Below, piece after piece: positions 24,401 through 35,500 of a stretch of DNA of 64,000 nucleotides. Under the pieces are notes generated by a model. It made no database searches, was not told where the DNA came from, and saw only the letters and a program-made list of their open reading frames with translations. Source of the stretch: Zingiber officinale (lineage: Eukaryota; Streptophyta; Magnoliopsida; Zingiberales; Zingiberaceae). Location: NCBI RefSeq assembly GCF_018446385.1, contig NC_056003.1, positions 26,285,198 to 26,349,197 of the forward strand, in the 5' to 3' direction. Made by a program: the position numbers and the translations under genes. The first letter of the stretch is position 1; each line of letters starts with the position of its first letter.

Positions 24401-27397
24401 TAGGAACAGGCACACACATGCATATATCAAGCTTATATAATTTGTTTGCAGTATATATGAAGTACACCTATTGTAACCCATAAGGCACACTAATGCAGGA
24501 CAAAATTAGTTATTTGTAAGTAAATAATTATAAAATAAATAAATTACATAATCATTGAATAATATAACAATGTCTACAAATATCATATGATGTCACTACG
24601 CACAAGTATCACCACAATTAGCTATATAATACTGAAACTTTAAACTATCTGAAATAATTGATTATCATCCTTAGTAGGCAAAAGTTTAGAATCTTTATAT
24701 GCAAGGTTTAAAGTCTTGTTTTGTGCCCAAGTTTTGTCCTCAGTTGGAAATATTTGGTGCTCATGGTGCTAGTCGACATTGATGGAAAGGAGGAAGAGTG
24801 AAGACGAAGTAGCAAGAGAGAAAGAAAAAAAAGGAGGAAGAATCAAGGAGTGAAGACGAAGTAGCAAGAGAGAAAGAAAAAAAAAAAGAGTAGGAAGAGT
24901 TGGAGGAGATGGAAGATGTGAGAAAGAAGTATCTGTCTCACTTACCCATGCTGCCGTGTCTCGAAGAGGAAGACAACATGGGGTAGAATGGTGTGCAGTG
25001 TGCTAGTGACCTGATACCGCCATGTTTGGTTTTGAAAAGGAAGTTGAGGAGGAGAAGGATCACATGTTACTAGCTGGCAATTTGCTGCGTTGAGAAAATG
25101 ACAAAAAGAATCAAGTGTCACATTTTGTCTTGACAAGGAAGATGTGAACCAAAATCCTAGTTAGAACTGATGGAGCCTAGAGCCTAGAATCAGATGTTGC
25201 ATGGCTCCTGCGTTCTCCCTCATTATGTCCCTCATTATGTCGAGCTTTTGCATATTTCAATCAGTTGGTGGACACAGATGTTTCGGCAATGCTGACTGAA
25301 ACAACATAACCTTTTAATCCATGCTTAAACGTTCTAACTTTATTGTTCTCTCTTCTTTTGTCTTGTCATGGATCATGAAGGAAACACCAAGGGACAACTC
25401 TAGCTATCTTTTACATGCATATGGAAGCCCCCAACAATAGGCAATATCCTTTCTGGTGTCTTTTTTGTAGGATGGAGTGATGGACTTCGTGAAAAGGAAT
25501 ATCCATTGGTAGTTTCTTGTGGTATGGTAATGTCAGTCTCTTTATCTCAACTACTAAATTTTCCTAAGGTGTGGCACATAGTGTCTTAGTGTCTATGTGC
25601 ACCTTTTAACAATAGGGGCCGGTCATTATATAACTTCTTCTAATATGTGTGTGTATAATTTCAACATTTTCCTCCCACTCTTTGCTTTCTACCCAAGTAT
25701 TGCCATATTTTAAATTCTCCTTTTCAGTTGTCATGTATTACAAACATATGACTAATAAAACTAGATTACATACCTGCAATTTGGGACAACATATTAGAGA
25801 ATACCTCAATTTTCTCATTGGATGCTAATAGTTCATGTGTTTATTTTTTTTACTGATCTGAGCAAGTAATCTAGATTTTTTTATCATTCTGTTTCACAAT
25901 TAGATATTTGTTTGTTCTCTACATAATATCAAAATTATGCAGATTCGTGTACATCTCCAACATGCAGGCCATCCTATAGCTAATGATGGTTTATACCTCT
26001 CCAAAGATGCCCCTCTTCGTTCTGCTAAAGGAGTTTGCGCAGATAGAGCTGCCATACAAACATGTGAACTACCAATACCTGAGCCTGCTAAGGATGATCC
26101 TTGTGCTGAAGATGCTTCTGGTGAAGAGTTCAGCATCGATCCCATGTGCACTAACTGTCCAAATCTGCCTCCCAATGGGTATAGTATCTTGATGTATTTG
26201 CCATTGCAAATTCAGTACATTTTTTTTCGATTGCCTACTTTCCTTGGTTTTAATTTATGTATGAAAATGTTCCTGAAAAATTATTAGAAGTTTCTTGCCT
26301 TGTTGCAAAAACAAGTTGTTAGGAAAGTGGGCCACTTGAAACAAGGATTAAAATCACTTCTTGCCATGCTGACATTTGAAATTTGACTCAAAATATTGTG
26401 CTTCCATGTGTTTATGGTCCCATATCTTTGAACTAATTTGGGTGTTTAGAGAGAGAGAGAGAGAGAGAGAGATTCATTGTTCTAAAATGATAAACTGTGA
26501 GTGGAGTTGGCTTTCCGTCCCATAAACTTGTGGACCATCCCTTTTTATAATTAAGATGAGTCAAGGAATAATTCTCCGCTTGCACCTTTGGCACGTTGTA
26601 GGATTCATCTCCCCATATTCTCCCAAGGTGCATTTGTTCTCATTGCTGCCTGCAGCATGCTGAAATGCTTTCTTCTTCGACATATTCTGCAGAAAGCTTC
26701 GACTTCTTCAGATAGTTCACTGTGTCGCTTCCCTAATCGAAAGATCATATAAGAAGATTTGAATTGTTCCTGTCGCATTATTATTTGTTCTGCATTGGCT
26801 TATTCACACAAGAAGTCGCAATGCAAGAAGCTCCGCCGACTCCTCTGTGTCGAACCATCCTGCAGCCGAAACCTTAGTTTCCTCTAGTACAGGCTACTCA
26901 TGTTTCTCCAACACCATATTGTGTTTCACAACTCCCGATTCTCCACCATTTGATGATGTCTCTCCACCCAAAGTAAGCTTTCTCATTTCTTTCTCTTGTT
27001 CTTTCCTCTCCTTCGCATCTGACCGACACTATTTGTTGGCACGGATTGAAACAATTTCATTCTGGCCATCGACTATAGAAATTAGAGGAAATTAGGGAGA
27101 AGATTTTATTAGTGTTGTATCCTAGAATATGAGGGGATCTGTAGGGCTGCAAAGTAGCAGGCAAATTTTGATGTTTTGATGAATTATCATTGTGATTTTT
27201 TCCTTTCACAAGAAACAAAATTCCTATCATATGACCTCTTGCTCTAAATGGAATTATCTCATTGATGGCGCTCCCGTTCTATTCTTTGTTGCAGATATGA
27301 TGGAAATGAGGAGGGCATGTGGCTACATTGCGTCCGTTATTCAGGACCTGATTGGAGTTATGGATGCCCTTACCCTGAGTGGGCTCATCTCAGCTGA
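18429..27397 (+). CDS. PUS7: RNA pseudouridine synthase 7-like (RluA family)
   Basis: Converts uridine to pseudouridine in RNA; RluA-family fold. Twelve exons were read: 18429-18546, 18639-18682, 18774-18851, 19084-19184, 19414-19501, 21673-21751, 21917-21999, 22195-22260, 22781-22837, 23248-23373, 25943-26178, 27295-27397. All phases agree and give 392 residues, close to the Arabidopsis At5g51140 type (about 395). Markers: WQTPANPP near the N-terminus, YYFEFISHVKNRWAGKT, VHPCGQYRKNT, the catalytic HRLDRLVSGLL (Asp about residue 175), PVTGRTHQIRVHLQ and IDPMCTNCP. Symbol follows the Arabidopsis RNA pseudouridine synthase 7 name, not yeast Pus7. The exact target RNA is unknown. Intron 5 is GC–AG and holds nested transposons; intron 6 is U12-type. 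Confidence 0.93.
19600..20424 (+). mobile_element. Degenerate LINE (RTE-like) reverse transcriptase fragment in PUS7 intron 5
   Basis: Pieces of a LINE reverse transcriptase can be read on the plus strand: LLINDIAIKEKWRNYLYKLF, VKQALKKLKVKKRKSVGLDS, an NYRGIK-like block and a QSVFMFSRSTIYVIY-like block. These are spread over three frames with stops, so it is dead. It is cut by the hAT element at 20425 and a short continuation follows 21437. Confidence 0.7.
20425..21429. mobile_element. Non-autonomous hAT element with 8-bp target duplication
   Basis: A 1005-base element with tips CATAGTTGTCAAAAGCGCA and TGCGCTTTTGCCAACTATG (inverted, one mismatch) and an exact 8-bp duplication GTTCTAGT on both sides (20417-20424, 21430-21437), the hAT signature. 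The left third is GC-rich with CGTCGGA and CCGCCGGAAG motifs. The right part (about 20920-21300) is an AT-rich minisatellite built on ATTAATTCATTTATATTCTG. No transposase is seen. Confidence 0.88.
21752..21916 (+). promoter_or_regulatory. U12-type (minor spliceosome) intron of PUS7
   Basis: A 165-base intron with the exact U12 donor GTATCCTT and a branch-site match TTCCTTGAC at 21888-21896 (consensus TTCCTTRAY). The branch A lies about 21 bases upstream of the final G of the terminal AG. It splits a proline codon in phase 1, just before the catalytic HRLD motif. Confidence 0.85.
23374..25942 (+). other. PUS7 intron 10 (2.57 kb)
   Basis: A long AT-rich intron. A tandem duplication of about 50 bases (GAAGACGAAGTAGCAAGAGA and flanks) occurs at 24795-24885. 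Other parts look like unique or decayed repeat DNA; no second gene is recognised. Confidence 0.6.
26448..26472. repeat. (GA)n microsatellite in PUS7 intron 11
   Basis: About 12 GA units in a row. Confidence 0.95.
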
Positions 27398-27794
27398 CCG
27401 ACGACACTGGACGAACTTGAAGCGCATCTTTGTCATACTTGAGGGGCACCTTATCAGTTATTTGGCCGCCCTGTTCTGTACAATTATATTGGAAGAACAT
27501 TTTCTTGGCTGAAGATCACTACCAGTGTTTTAGCTTGACTTCACTACCTTAACTCTTAGAGTTTACTACAGTTTTAAACATCTTTTCTGAAGATTCTTAG
27601 CCGTTTTTCCATTGTATATTTATAGACTAAAGGTAATGTTCAATTAGCCATGAAAAAGTTGCATTTATCATTTTTGTATTCTGTTAAGAATCTTGTACAG
27701 TTAATGTTTTTATTGTTTTAATGAAATGACTTGCAGTGTCAGGGAGATATATTTGTCAGAATATTTGTTCCTATCAAATATATAACGACAAAAT
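27398..27794 (+). other. PUS7 3' flank
   Basis: Probable 3' UTR and spacer with T-rich runs. No further coding sequence is seen. Confidence 0.5.
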
Positions 27795-28960
27795 ATTAAA
27801 TCACGTAGTCAAAGTTTCGAAATATATAAATCACGTATTTAAATTTTAAAATTATTAAGTATCTATTTTACCTCTTTATTGGTCACAATCCTTGGTAGTG
27901 TTCACAATCCATTGGTGGATCTATTAATCGATTGTGATAGTGTATTAATTGTTGATAAAGTTTAAATTTACTAATCGATTGTGAATAATTTTGTGATCTA
28001 AACTTTAAATTTTAAAATCTGATTTGTATTAAAAAAATTACTGTTTTTTTAATATAGTAGGTCAAATTAATATTTAAAGGTATGAATATAATTAAAAAAA
28101 ATTAAATGAACACATGATCTAGTTCCATGTCGTTCTGAGCTTTCTAGAATATGGTTTCATGTCATTCTGAGCTTTCTAGAATATGGTTCCATGTCATTCT
28201 AAGTTTTCTAAGTTCATCAAGTAGTTCATGAACTCGATCCTAGGCCAAAATTGGTTGAGAGATCTAGAGAATGTGTTTGTCTAATTTTCCTGATTATATT
28301 CATGTTTTCAAATATTAATTTGACATAATATATTAAAAGCGATGATTTTTTGAACATAAGTTGATATTTTTAATCGATGGCTACATTTTAGCAATTGATT
28401 CGGGATACTGTTCATTAGCATAGTAATGTCCTGCCGATTGATATTGTAGCAATCGATTAAGTTTTTTTTTTAAAATAATCAATTTGTATTAAAAAAATCA
28501 TCGCTCTCAATATAGTATATTAAATTGATATTCGAGGACATAAATATAATCATGAGAACTAGATAAACACAGAATCTAATTTATTATTCTAAGTTTTTTA
28601 GGTCCATCAGTTAGCTTTGATCAAAATCAACTAATGAATCTAAAAAGATTGAAATGACATGGAACTAGCTCTTATGTATTCGTCAAGTTATTCTAATTAT
28701 ATTTATGTCTTCAAACATCTAACAAACTATATTAAGAATAATAATTTTTTAATACATACTGGTCATTTTAAAATAATAATAATAATAATCTAAAGTTCTT
28801 ACTGTGTTGATGAATGATATCCCGAGTCGATTTCTATACTACAACAATCAATTGGGTAAATGCAAAGGAGTAAAATGGATATAGGATATGTGATTTGATA
28901 ATTTTAAAATTTGGATATGCGATTTAGATATTTTGAAACTTCACTATTTGGTAATTTGCA
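27795..28960. mobile_element. Foldback-type element with long inverted arms
   Basis: The left end (AAGTTTCGAAATATATAAATC, then TTTAAATTTTAAAATTATTA, then CTATTTTACCTCTTT, about 27801-27880) is matched in reverse complement by the right end (about 28870-28955). An inner pair also matches: GATCTAGTTCCATGTC near 28120 and GACATGGAACTAGCTC near 28655. Between them is a three-copy tandem repeat of about 42 bases (CATTCTGAGCTTTCTAGAAT, 28128-28215). No coding region. Exact ends and target duplication were not fixed. Confidence 0.6.
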
Positions 28961-29290
28961 GAATATATAAAAATATAATAATTGTATACTGTTAGTTGAT
29001 AAAATTTTAATAAATAAGTTAATCATAGCCTAAATTTTACTAATCAACTAGAGAAAAATGATATTAATCGTAGCCCAACATTATTGCGAATATGAATCGA
29101 CAGTACTGGGACATAACATAGTTAGCAACTCATGTCAGGAGGTGTTTGACACAAGTTTCTACATGCATTTCTCTTAGCAATATGAATCGACAATAACGGG
29201 ACATAACATAGATAAATATTTAGGTTCCAGCAACAATAATTCTAGTTACTACAACATGGCTGACACATTTCCAAGATTGTAAGAGGCAAC

Positions 29291-31522
29291 TCACGCCAGG
29301 TAGTGTTCGACATAAGTTTCCGCAAGCATTTCGCCTAGCAAGACTTGGGCTTCGGTGCTCAGATGCAAGTGATCAGAATTCAGCGGTAAGCCAATGGCAT
29401 CCACACACACAACATTTGGCAGATTAAGTTGCAGCTGAGCCTCCCTTACCACATCCATGTAGGGCTTGTCGCCTGATGCAATTGCAACCTGGAGGCACAA
29501 AACTTGAGGTTTTAAATCGGTATAGGTTTCGCCATGTCATGTTGTGATGGCTTCATGTATGCTGAGGTATTTACAATGAATAACCAGACCCAAATTTTGA
29601 GTGCAAAGGAGAAATCAATTGGTTCAACATCGAGTCAGATGGAACCTTAAAAACTATATATATTGTTCCAAAACAGCGAAACAAACTCTATGTCTGCACC
29701 ACTTGAAGATAGCATCATAGGTAATTGATTCAACATTAAGTCAGAAAAGAAGGTAGGTGCAAGTTAAGGGCAGTCCTAGCTAGCCGTGAAGCAGGGCTTA
29801 TGAGTTCTGTAATAAATTTTAGAGGTGCTTAAGTGCAATAAAGAGTTCCATAATCACAACCATCAGTGTAGAAAATGCCAATGTAAACATGATTTAAACG
29901 CACTTTGAGTCACTTGATCGCATGTTTAATAGATAAAAATAAATAAATAAATAAATAAAATTAACCAGGCTGGGTAACGTCGAGCCTGGGGTGACCGGCC
30001 CGGTCCCGCGAAAATTTCCCACCGCCCACAAGGGTAAATCGGAAAACGCACGTAGCGGTCAGCCTAGAAGCCCAGCATCCTTTGATTACGTCTTTCATTT
30101 GGAGGAAAAATTTCTGCAAATACGCCGTAGCTGGAGTTCGACGCATGTTTAATAGATAGAACTTACAACCAGTGGTGCAATTTTACAAAATCTGCTTGGA
30201 TTTAATTGTACTTTGAATCAAGATCAGAAGCTCCTCATTGCCCGTGATCGATTTACGTTGGACGAGGATTGTCTTCTTCCACATCACTCTAGCACAAAGA
30301 GGAAGAACACTCCACTTAAGGAGGACAAGGTTGAAGACCTAAAAGTGGTGGCATCCTAAAAGAAAACGAGGGAAGCTCTAAGGTTGTGTCGTTCCTTCCC
30401 TCGCTGTCCTTCTTGCATCACGAGTAGTTGATTCGACACTAAGTCAGATAAGAAGGTACATGTTAAGGTAGGTGCATATCAGGAATCGGAACATGGTATC
30501 CTAAAAAGAAAGGGAAGTGTTTTCAAAAAGAGAAATTCTTCACAAAACAAATTCTTCTTTTCAGCTCAAGACATCTCTAGAAAAATCAAATACAAACAGA
30601 ATTTTTTGTAAACAGCATTTGTTTACCAAAAATCCTGTTCTCACTGACTACCAAACTTACACTTGATTGCCTAAATGGTTAGCAGGTCAAACAAGAACAG
30701 ATAGATAATGTAAGTCGAAATGATTAACTAGTAGCTAGATAAACAAGTTCTAGAGATAATACTTCTTCAGTTTCTCTTGATGTGTTCAATCTCTTGCTTT
30801 AAATTATACCAAGAACAGTGATTCAGCAAGATTGAGCAGAGTAGATAAACAAACAGCTGCAAGAAATAATAATTTTTTATCTGTTAAATTTCTCACTCGC
30901 TTTAATGGCAAGAAAGCGATTTTGGAAGATTGAAAAGCAGGACCAAAATTGGCATGGTTCGATAAAGAAAATGCAGATGAGCCAGGAACGAACTTGCCTG
31001 GATGAAGGGCAGAGAAGGCAATTGGAGATCCGACCGTAAATCTCGAATCAAGCTCTCCATTTTCGCCCCGTACGCCTCAGCAGCATCGCGCGACGACGTG
31101 TCACTCTCCCCCTGGTACCAAAGCACGGCCTTGATCTCCCCTCCGCCGCCGCCGCTCCCCTCGGCTGCCTCCCGAGCTCTCCGCACCATCTTCTCGTAGA
31201 GATGACACCCGCGCTCCCACTCCCTAATAGGGGTCCCGCCGATGGCGCAGGGGACCAGGCCGATGACGGCGTCGGCCGGGAGGCGCGGGAGGAGGGCATT
31301 GGCAAAGGCCATTCCGGGTCCGACGCCACACACCTTGGCGGCGTCGATGTCGGCGTGGAGAGGGTCGCGGGCCTCTTCCCACAGCGATGCGGCGGCGAAA
31401 CGGAGGACGGAGGGATTGGGGCAGCACGCCGGGGGCACGACGCCGTCCCAGCGGCGGTGGAGAACGCCGCCTCGGCCAGACATGTTGCTCTGCCCCGACA
31501 GGATGAAGATCTGCTTCCCCAT
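29291..31522 (-). CDS. SGNH-type carbohydrate esterase (At4g34215-like, DUF303/SASA)
   Basis: A probable carbohydrate acetyl-esterase of the SGNH hydrolase fold. Two exons, 31522-30998 and 29488-29291, give 240 residues. Block I GQSNM has the nucleophile (Ser12); VCGVGPGMAFAN and the WYQGESD block follow; the C-terminal SDHLHLS supplies Asp214 and His217. Upstream in-frame codons exist only with a TTG start, so ATG 31522 is chosen; the Arabidopsis homologue has a longer N-terminus. The intron uses a GC donor (CAG|GCAAGT) and a standard AG acceptor. The first exon is GC-rich, as common in monocots. The natural substrate is not known. Confidence 0.92.
29945..30148 (-). mobile_element. tRNA-derived SINE, 5'-truncated, in the esterase intron
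   Basis: On the minus strand it reads ACGGCGTATTTGCAGAAATT... to ...CGTTACCCAGCCTGGTTAAT and ends in (TTTA)n. It matches the copy at 40425-40640 (GGTAAATCG, AGGAAAAATT and GCAAATACG shared) but lacks that copy's tRNA-like head. Confidence 0.7.
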
Positions 31523-31639
31523 TCTCGAACGTTGACGCCGATCGCCCTCTTCCGCCTGCAGGCTTCTGCTCGAGATGGATCGATTCGATCGCTTCTTAAG
31601 CAGAATTCTACATCGCTTCAAATAAGTAACTAAAATTTT

Positions 31640-32524
31640 GAGATAAACTTATTTATTACTTTAAATAAATTTTAATTATAATTTTTTATTCAAATATATA
31701 AATTTGTATAATCTAAAATTATTAAGAATAAAAAATAATATAAATCTGATGAAATTTGATAATCGTTTAATTAATTTTTAAGGACAATAATGCTCTTAGT
31801 TGAGCTCCATAAAAAGTCTGGACTCCCACTCTTGATAAAATTATTAATAAATAAATTTGAACATAAATAAATAAATTTGAATACAATTAAATTTGAATCG
31901 ATTCAGCTAAATAAGTTTGCCATTTTTTTAAAATAATTTTCATCTCTTTCTTACAAGTGATCCTCAAGCATGACAAGATCAATAAATTACCATGTTAAGA
32001 TATCCTAAGAATGAAACTTTATGAATAAATCTCAATAATAAATATATTTCGTTGACAAAAAATAAAACTTTCCCTATCAAACTCATTAATATGCCTCAAT
32101 CAAAGTGGACAGAAACCGATCTACTAAAGAAAAGTGGAATCCATAGACAACTTTTGGAACAATTCAACCTTTCACAATTAAACTGGATCTAAACTAGTTT
32201 ACTAAAAGATCAGATACATAAAAGAGATGATACAATTCAATCTTTCAGAATCAATAACAAACGTCTCTAGTTTTGATACAACTCAAAAGTAGATTGATCT
32301 GAAAAGAAATGAGGATTTCGATCGAAGAGGGATGAGAACAAGAACAAATGCATTGTATTCTATTGTGCAATCTATTCTTTTAATAAATATTTCAAATAGA
32401 AATATAGCTGTGGCAAAAAGCCATGGGCTAAAAGGAGTCGGCATCGACTGTGGTTCTACATCAATGAACAATAAATTCCTTGGGAGGAATTCGGAATTTG
32501 AATATGTAGTCGGTGTATTGAAAT
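31640..32524. other. AT-rich spacer between esterase and GrpE
   Basis: Presumed esterase promoter at the left end and GrpE 3' UTR at the right end. I see no other feature. Confidence 0.5.
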
Positions 32525-35500
32525 CTAGTCGCTGTTGCTTGCTGTTGAGGTCAAATCCTCAGGTGATTTAACTTCTACTTCTTGGACAGAATTGGCTTTC
32601 ACTTGGACAGGCCCAGCTGACACTTTGACAGTCGCTGTTCTAAGGAGTTGGCCGCTGAGAAGAAATCCGCGACGAAGTTCTTGGGTGATGATGCCTGCTT
32701 GAAACTCTTGGGATTCTTCCCTTGCAATAGCCTCATGAATCTTAAAAACAAAAGAGGGAAATGAGAAAGAAATCGAGAACTTCGACAAAAGATTAAACAG
32801 GAATGTGATCCTAAGATTCAAGATTCCAAGGAACAAGCATGACAATTAAATGCAACGGTAATCCTTCTGAGACTAAAAGTTGCACTATATGTGTTGCTTT
32901 GAATGAAAAAAAAAAGTGATCACAAAACAAATGAGTCGTATCTGAAAAACAGAAGCGCCTACAATAATGATTCTTTCATTTCTACAACTAGTTTACTTCC
33001 TACCAGAGATTTTCACAAATTCTTAAGATAGTTGACAACAGATGGATGAACCTTTCATATTTCACGCCATTAACCATCAAACATGAGATCCTACATCTTA
33101 ATTTCTATAACAATAATAAAAAAAAACTTACTATTAGCTAAGAGTTTGGCTGCTTGATTAACACATAGCATCCAGAAAATAAGTATTGTTGTAACGTGCT
33201 TTTATGAGAATTAGATAAAACATGTTATTGATGGCATCTTAAGGAAGATAATCAATAAAACTAAACTACGGTTACGCCTTTAAAAAAATTGAAACTTGAA
33301 ATAACAGTAAAGCACTAATACTATAAATAATTGCACCAAATAAAGAAACCATCTTCACTATCAATCTCCAAAAACACAATCTCATATGCACTAGTATTAT
33401 GTATTTAATTAATATATAAAGTGCATGTCACTTACAAAACAAATATTTAAGTTAACATTCACCATTATGTGCTACACATTAAGACTTTGTTTATTGTTAC
33501 ACAATCATAAGAAATTGTCTTGTTTAATGGAAAAATAATCACAAGGGTCCTTTTTTTATCATTAAATAAACAGAACAAATTTGTTTCCTTCTAACAAAAA
33601 AGAAGGCCTGCTTAGCTATCAAAGTGACCTACTTGACTTCCAAAAGTGCCTGCCTAGGCAACTTAGGTACTCAACTGCCTTAGCAATATATGATCCCTTG
33701 TCTAAAATGCCTAGGCAGATTTATATAAGCCCACCTAGACAACATTTCAGAACACTAGAGATAAAGAGGATGAAGTAAAACAAAAAGTTGAAAATTTATG
33801 CTATAGTGATACTAAATATCTGCTTATTGCCAATGTTTTGAAAATTGTATATAAGCTGATCTGAGAACGCAGACGAATAAACCACCGGCGAATAGGCATA
33901 GAAGCCACCTTGGTCGCCAATTACCTAGTGACAACGGTGATTGGTGGGGAGATCGGCTGGAGCCTAGATAGAAGAAAATGAAAGAATAAGGGTTCGAATA
34001 ACGGCCAGGGGGATTCCCCGACGTAGTCACTCCACACTCAAGTGTCAACGGAGGTGGAGGAATGAGAACGAAAAGGGGATGTTCACGTACCTGACACTTG
34101 TTTCCTATGCTCTCCACGTGTCCCTAGATCCGCGCGATTGTTATTTATTTCCTGAAATAGTCCGAAATCCCGAGATCCGCACAATCATTATTTACTTCCT
34201 GAAATAGTCTGAAATTTCCAATTTTGAAAACTTGTATCCCAATCGCAAAAGCCATGGCCAAAAGGAGCGATGTGGAGATATCGGTTTCCAGTTGATCTTC
34301 CCGAGTTTTCTGGTACGTCACAAAATGAGAAATTCATTGATTGGCTTAATGAAGTCGAGAGAATTTTTTATTATGAGGAAGTGCCCGATCTGTGAAAATT
34401 AAACTAGTTGCCATCATACTCAAAGGTCGAGCATCAATATTGTGGGAGCAATTGCGATGCTTATGCAGACAAGGCAAAGCCAAGATCACAGAGAAGATGA
34501 AAAAGATGAAAAGTCATTTTCTTCCCTTTGGTTACACTCAAACTTTGTTCTAGGGACGATTAGGTTTTGCCATGAAAAACGATAGCTTCAATGTCCGAGA
34601 TGACTTGGATGGATTCAAAGATGATTTAGAGGAGGAATTTGACCCAGAAGAAGTTAATGAACTGGACATGTTGCAAATAGTAGAAGATGTCAAAGCTTTT
34701 GACGAGGAAGACCTTGTCGTAGAGGATATAGACGAAGAAGTCCGTTCTTACAAGGAAGAGTCCCCTTGGCCAGAAGTACCCTCCGTCCCCTTGGCCACTG
34801 CTTGATGTCGACCATATTTTAGCAAGTTCTAATAGCAGAAACAATGGTTCTGGTAGTGATTCCTCATAACAACAACGGTTGTGTTCTCGTCCGGCATCTG
34901 TTGATTATTCTCCTCAAACTTTGTCAAGTTCTTCCAGCAGCTTAGATAGTTTTGAGGATCAATTTAATCACGTTGCTTTATCTCCTGACCTATTTTTTCA
35001 GAGCATTCCTTCTTTGCACTTCAAGAGCGGAGTCGAAGAGGCACAAAAGTTTCTACCTAGCAATGATAAGTTGGGAATTAGCTCAAAGTCTAATTGTGTT
35101 TCAGCATCTCAAATGCAGACAAAAGACGGTCAGCTGTTTGATTTCAAGGCGGGGGCAAAGAAGAAGGATCCTTTGATTAATATTTCTAGAGTTCAATAGA
35201 GTGCAAATAGAAAGGACCTGGACTTGATCGAGGGCAGGAGCAATAAACAGTCGGCTGTGTTCTCTGAAGGGGAGGTCAGGTCGGAAAATCTTCAATATGA
35301 TATTGCTTGGCTATTGAGACAAACGCTCCAAGAAGATGTCTGATCTACACGAGGCAATGCAGAATGAAGCGAACAGAATTTCCCAAAATGGTTTGGCAAA
35401 AGCTTCGAGCAGTGACAAGTCAAGAAGAAAGAAACACGCAAAGGAAGAGATACTGGATAAAACGATCGCACTTTTAAAATCTGACCTTCAGCTTGTGGAG

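Noticed and set aside
31523-31621. N-terminal extension of the esterase frame
   Set aside because: It would need a TTG start; ATG 31522 followed by KQIFILSGQSNM is natural.
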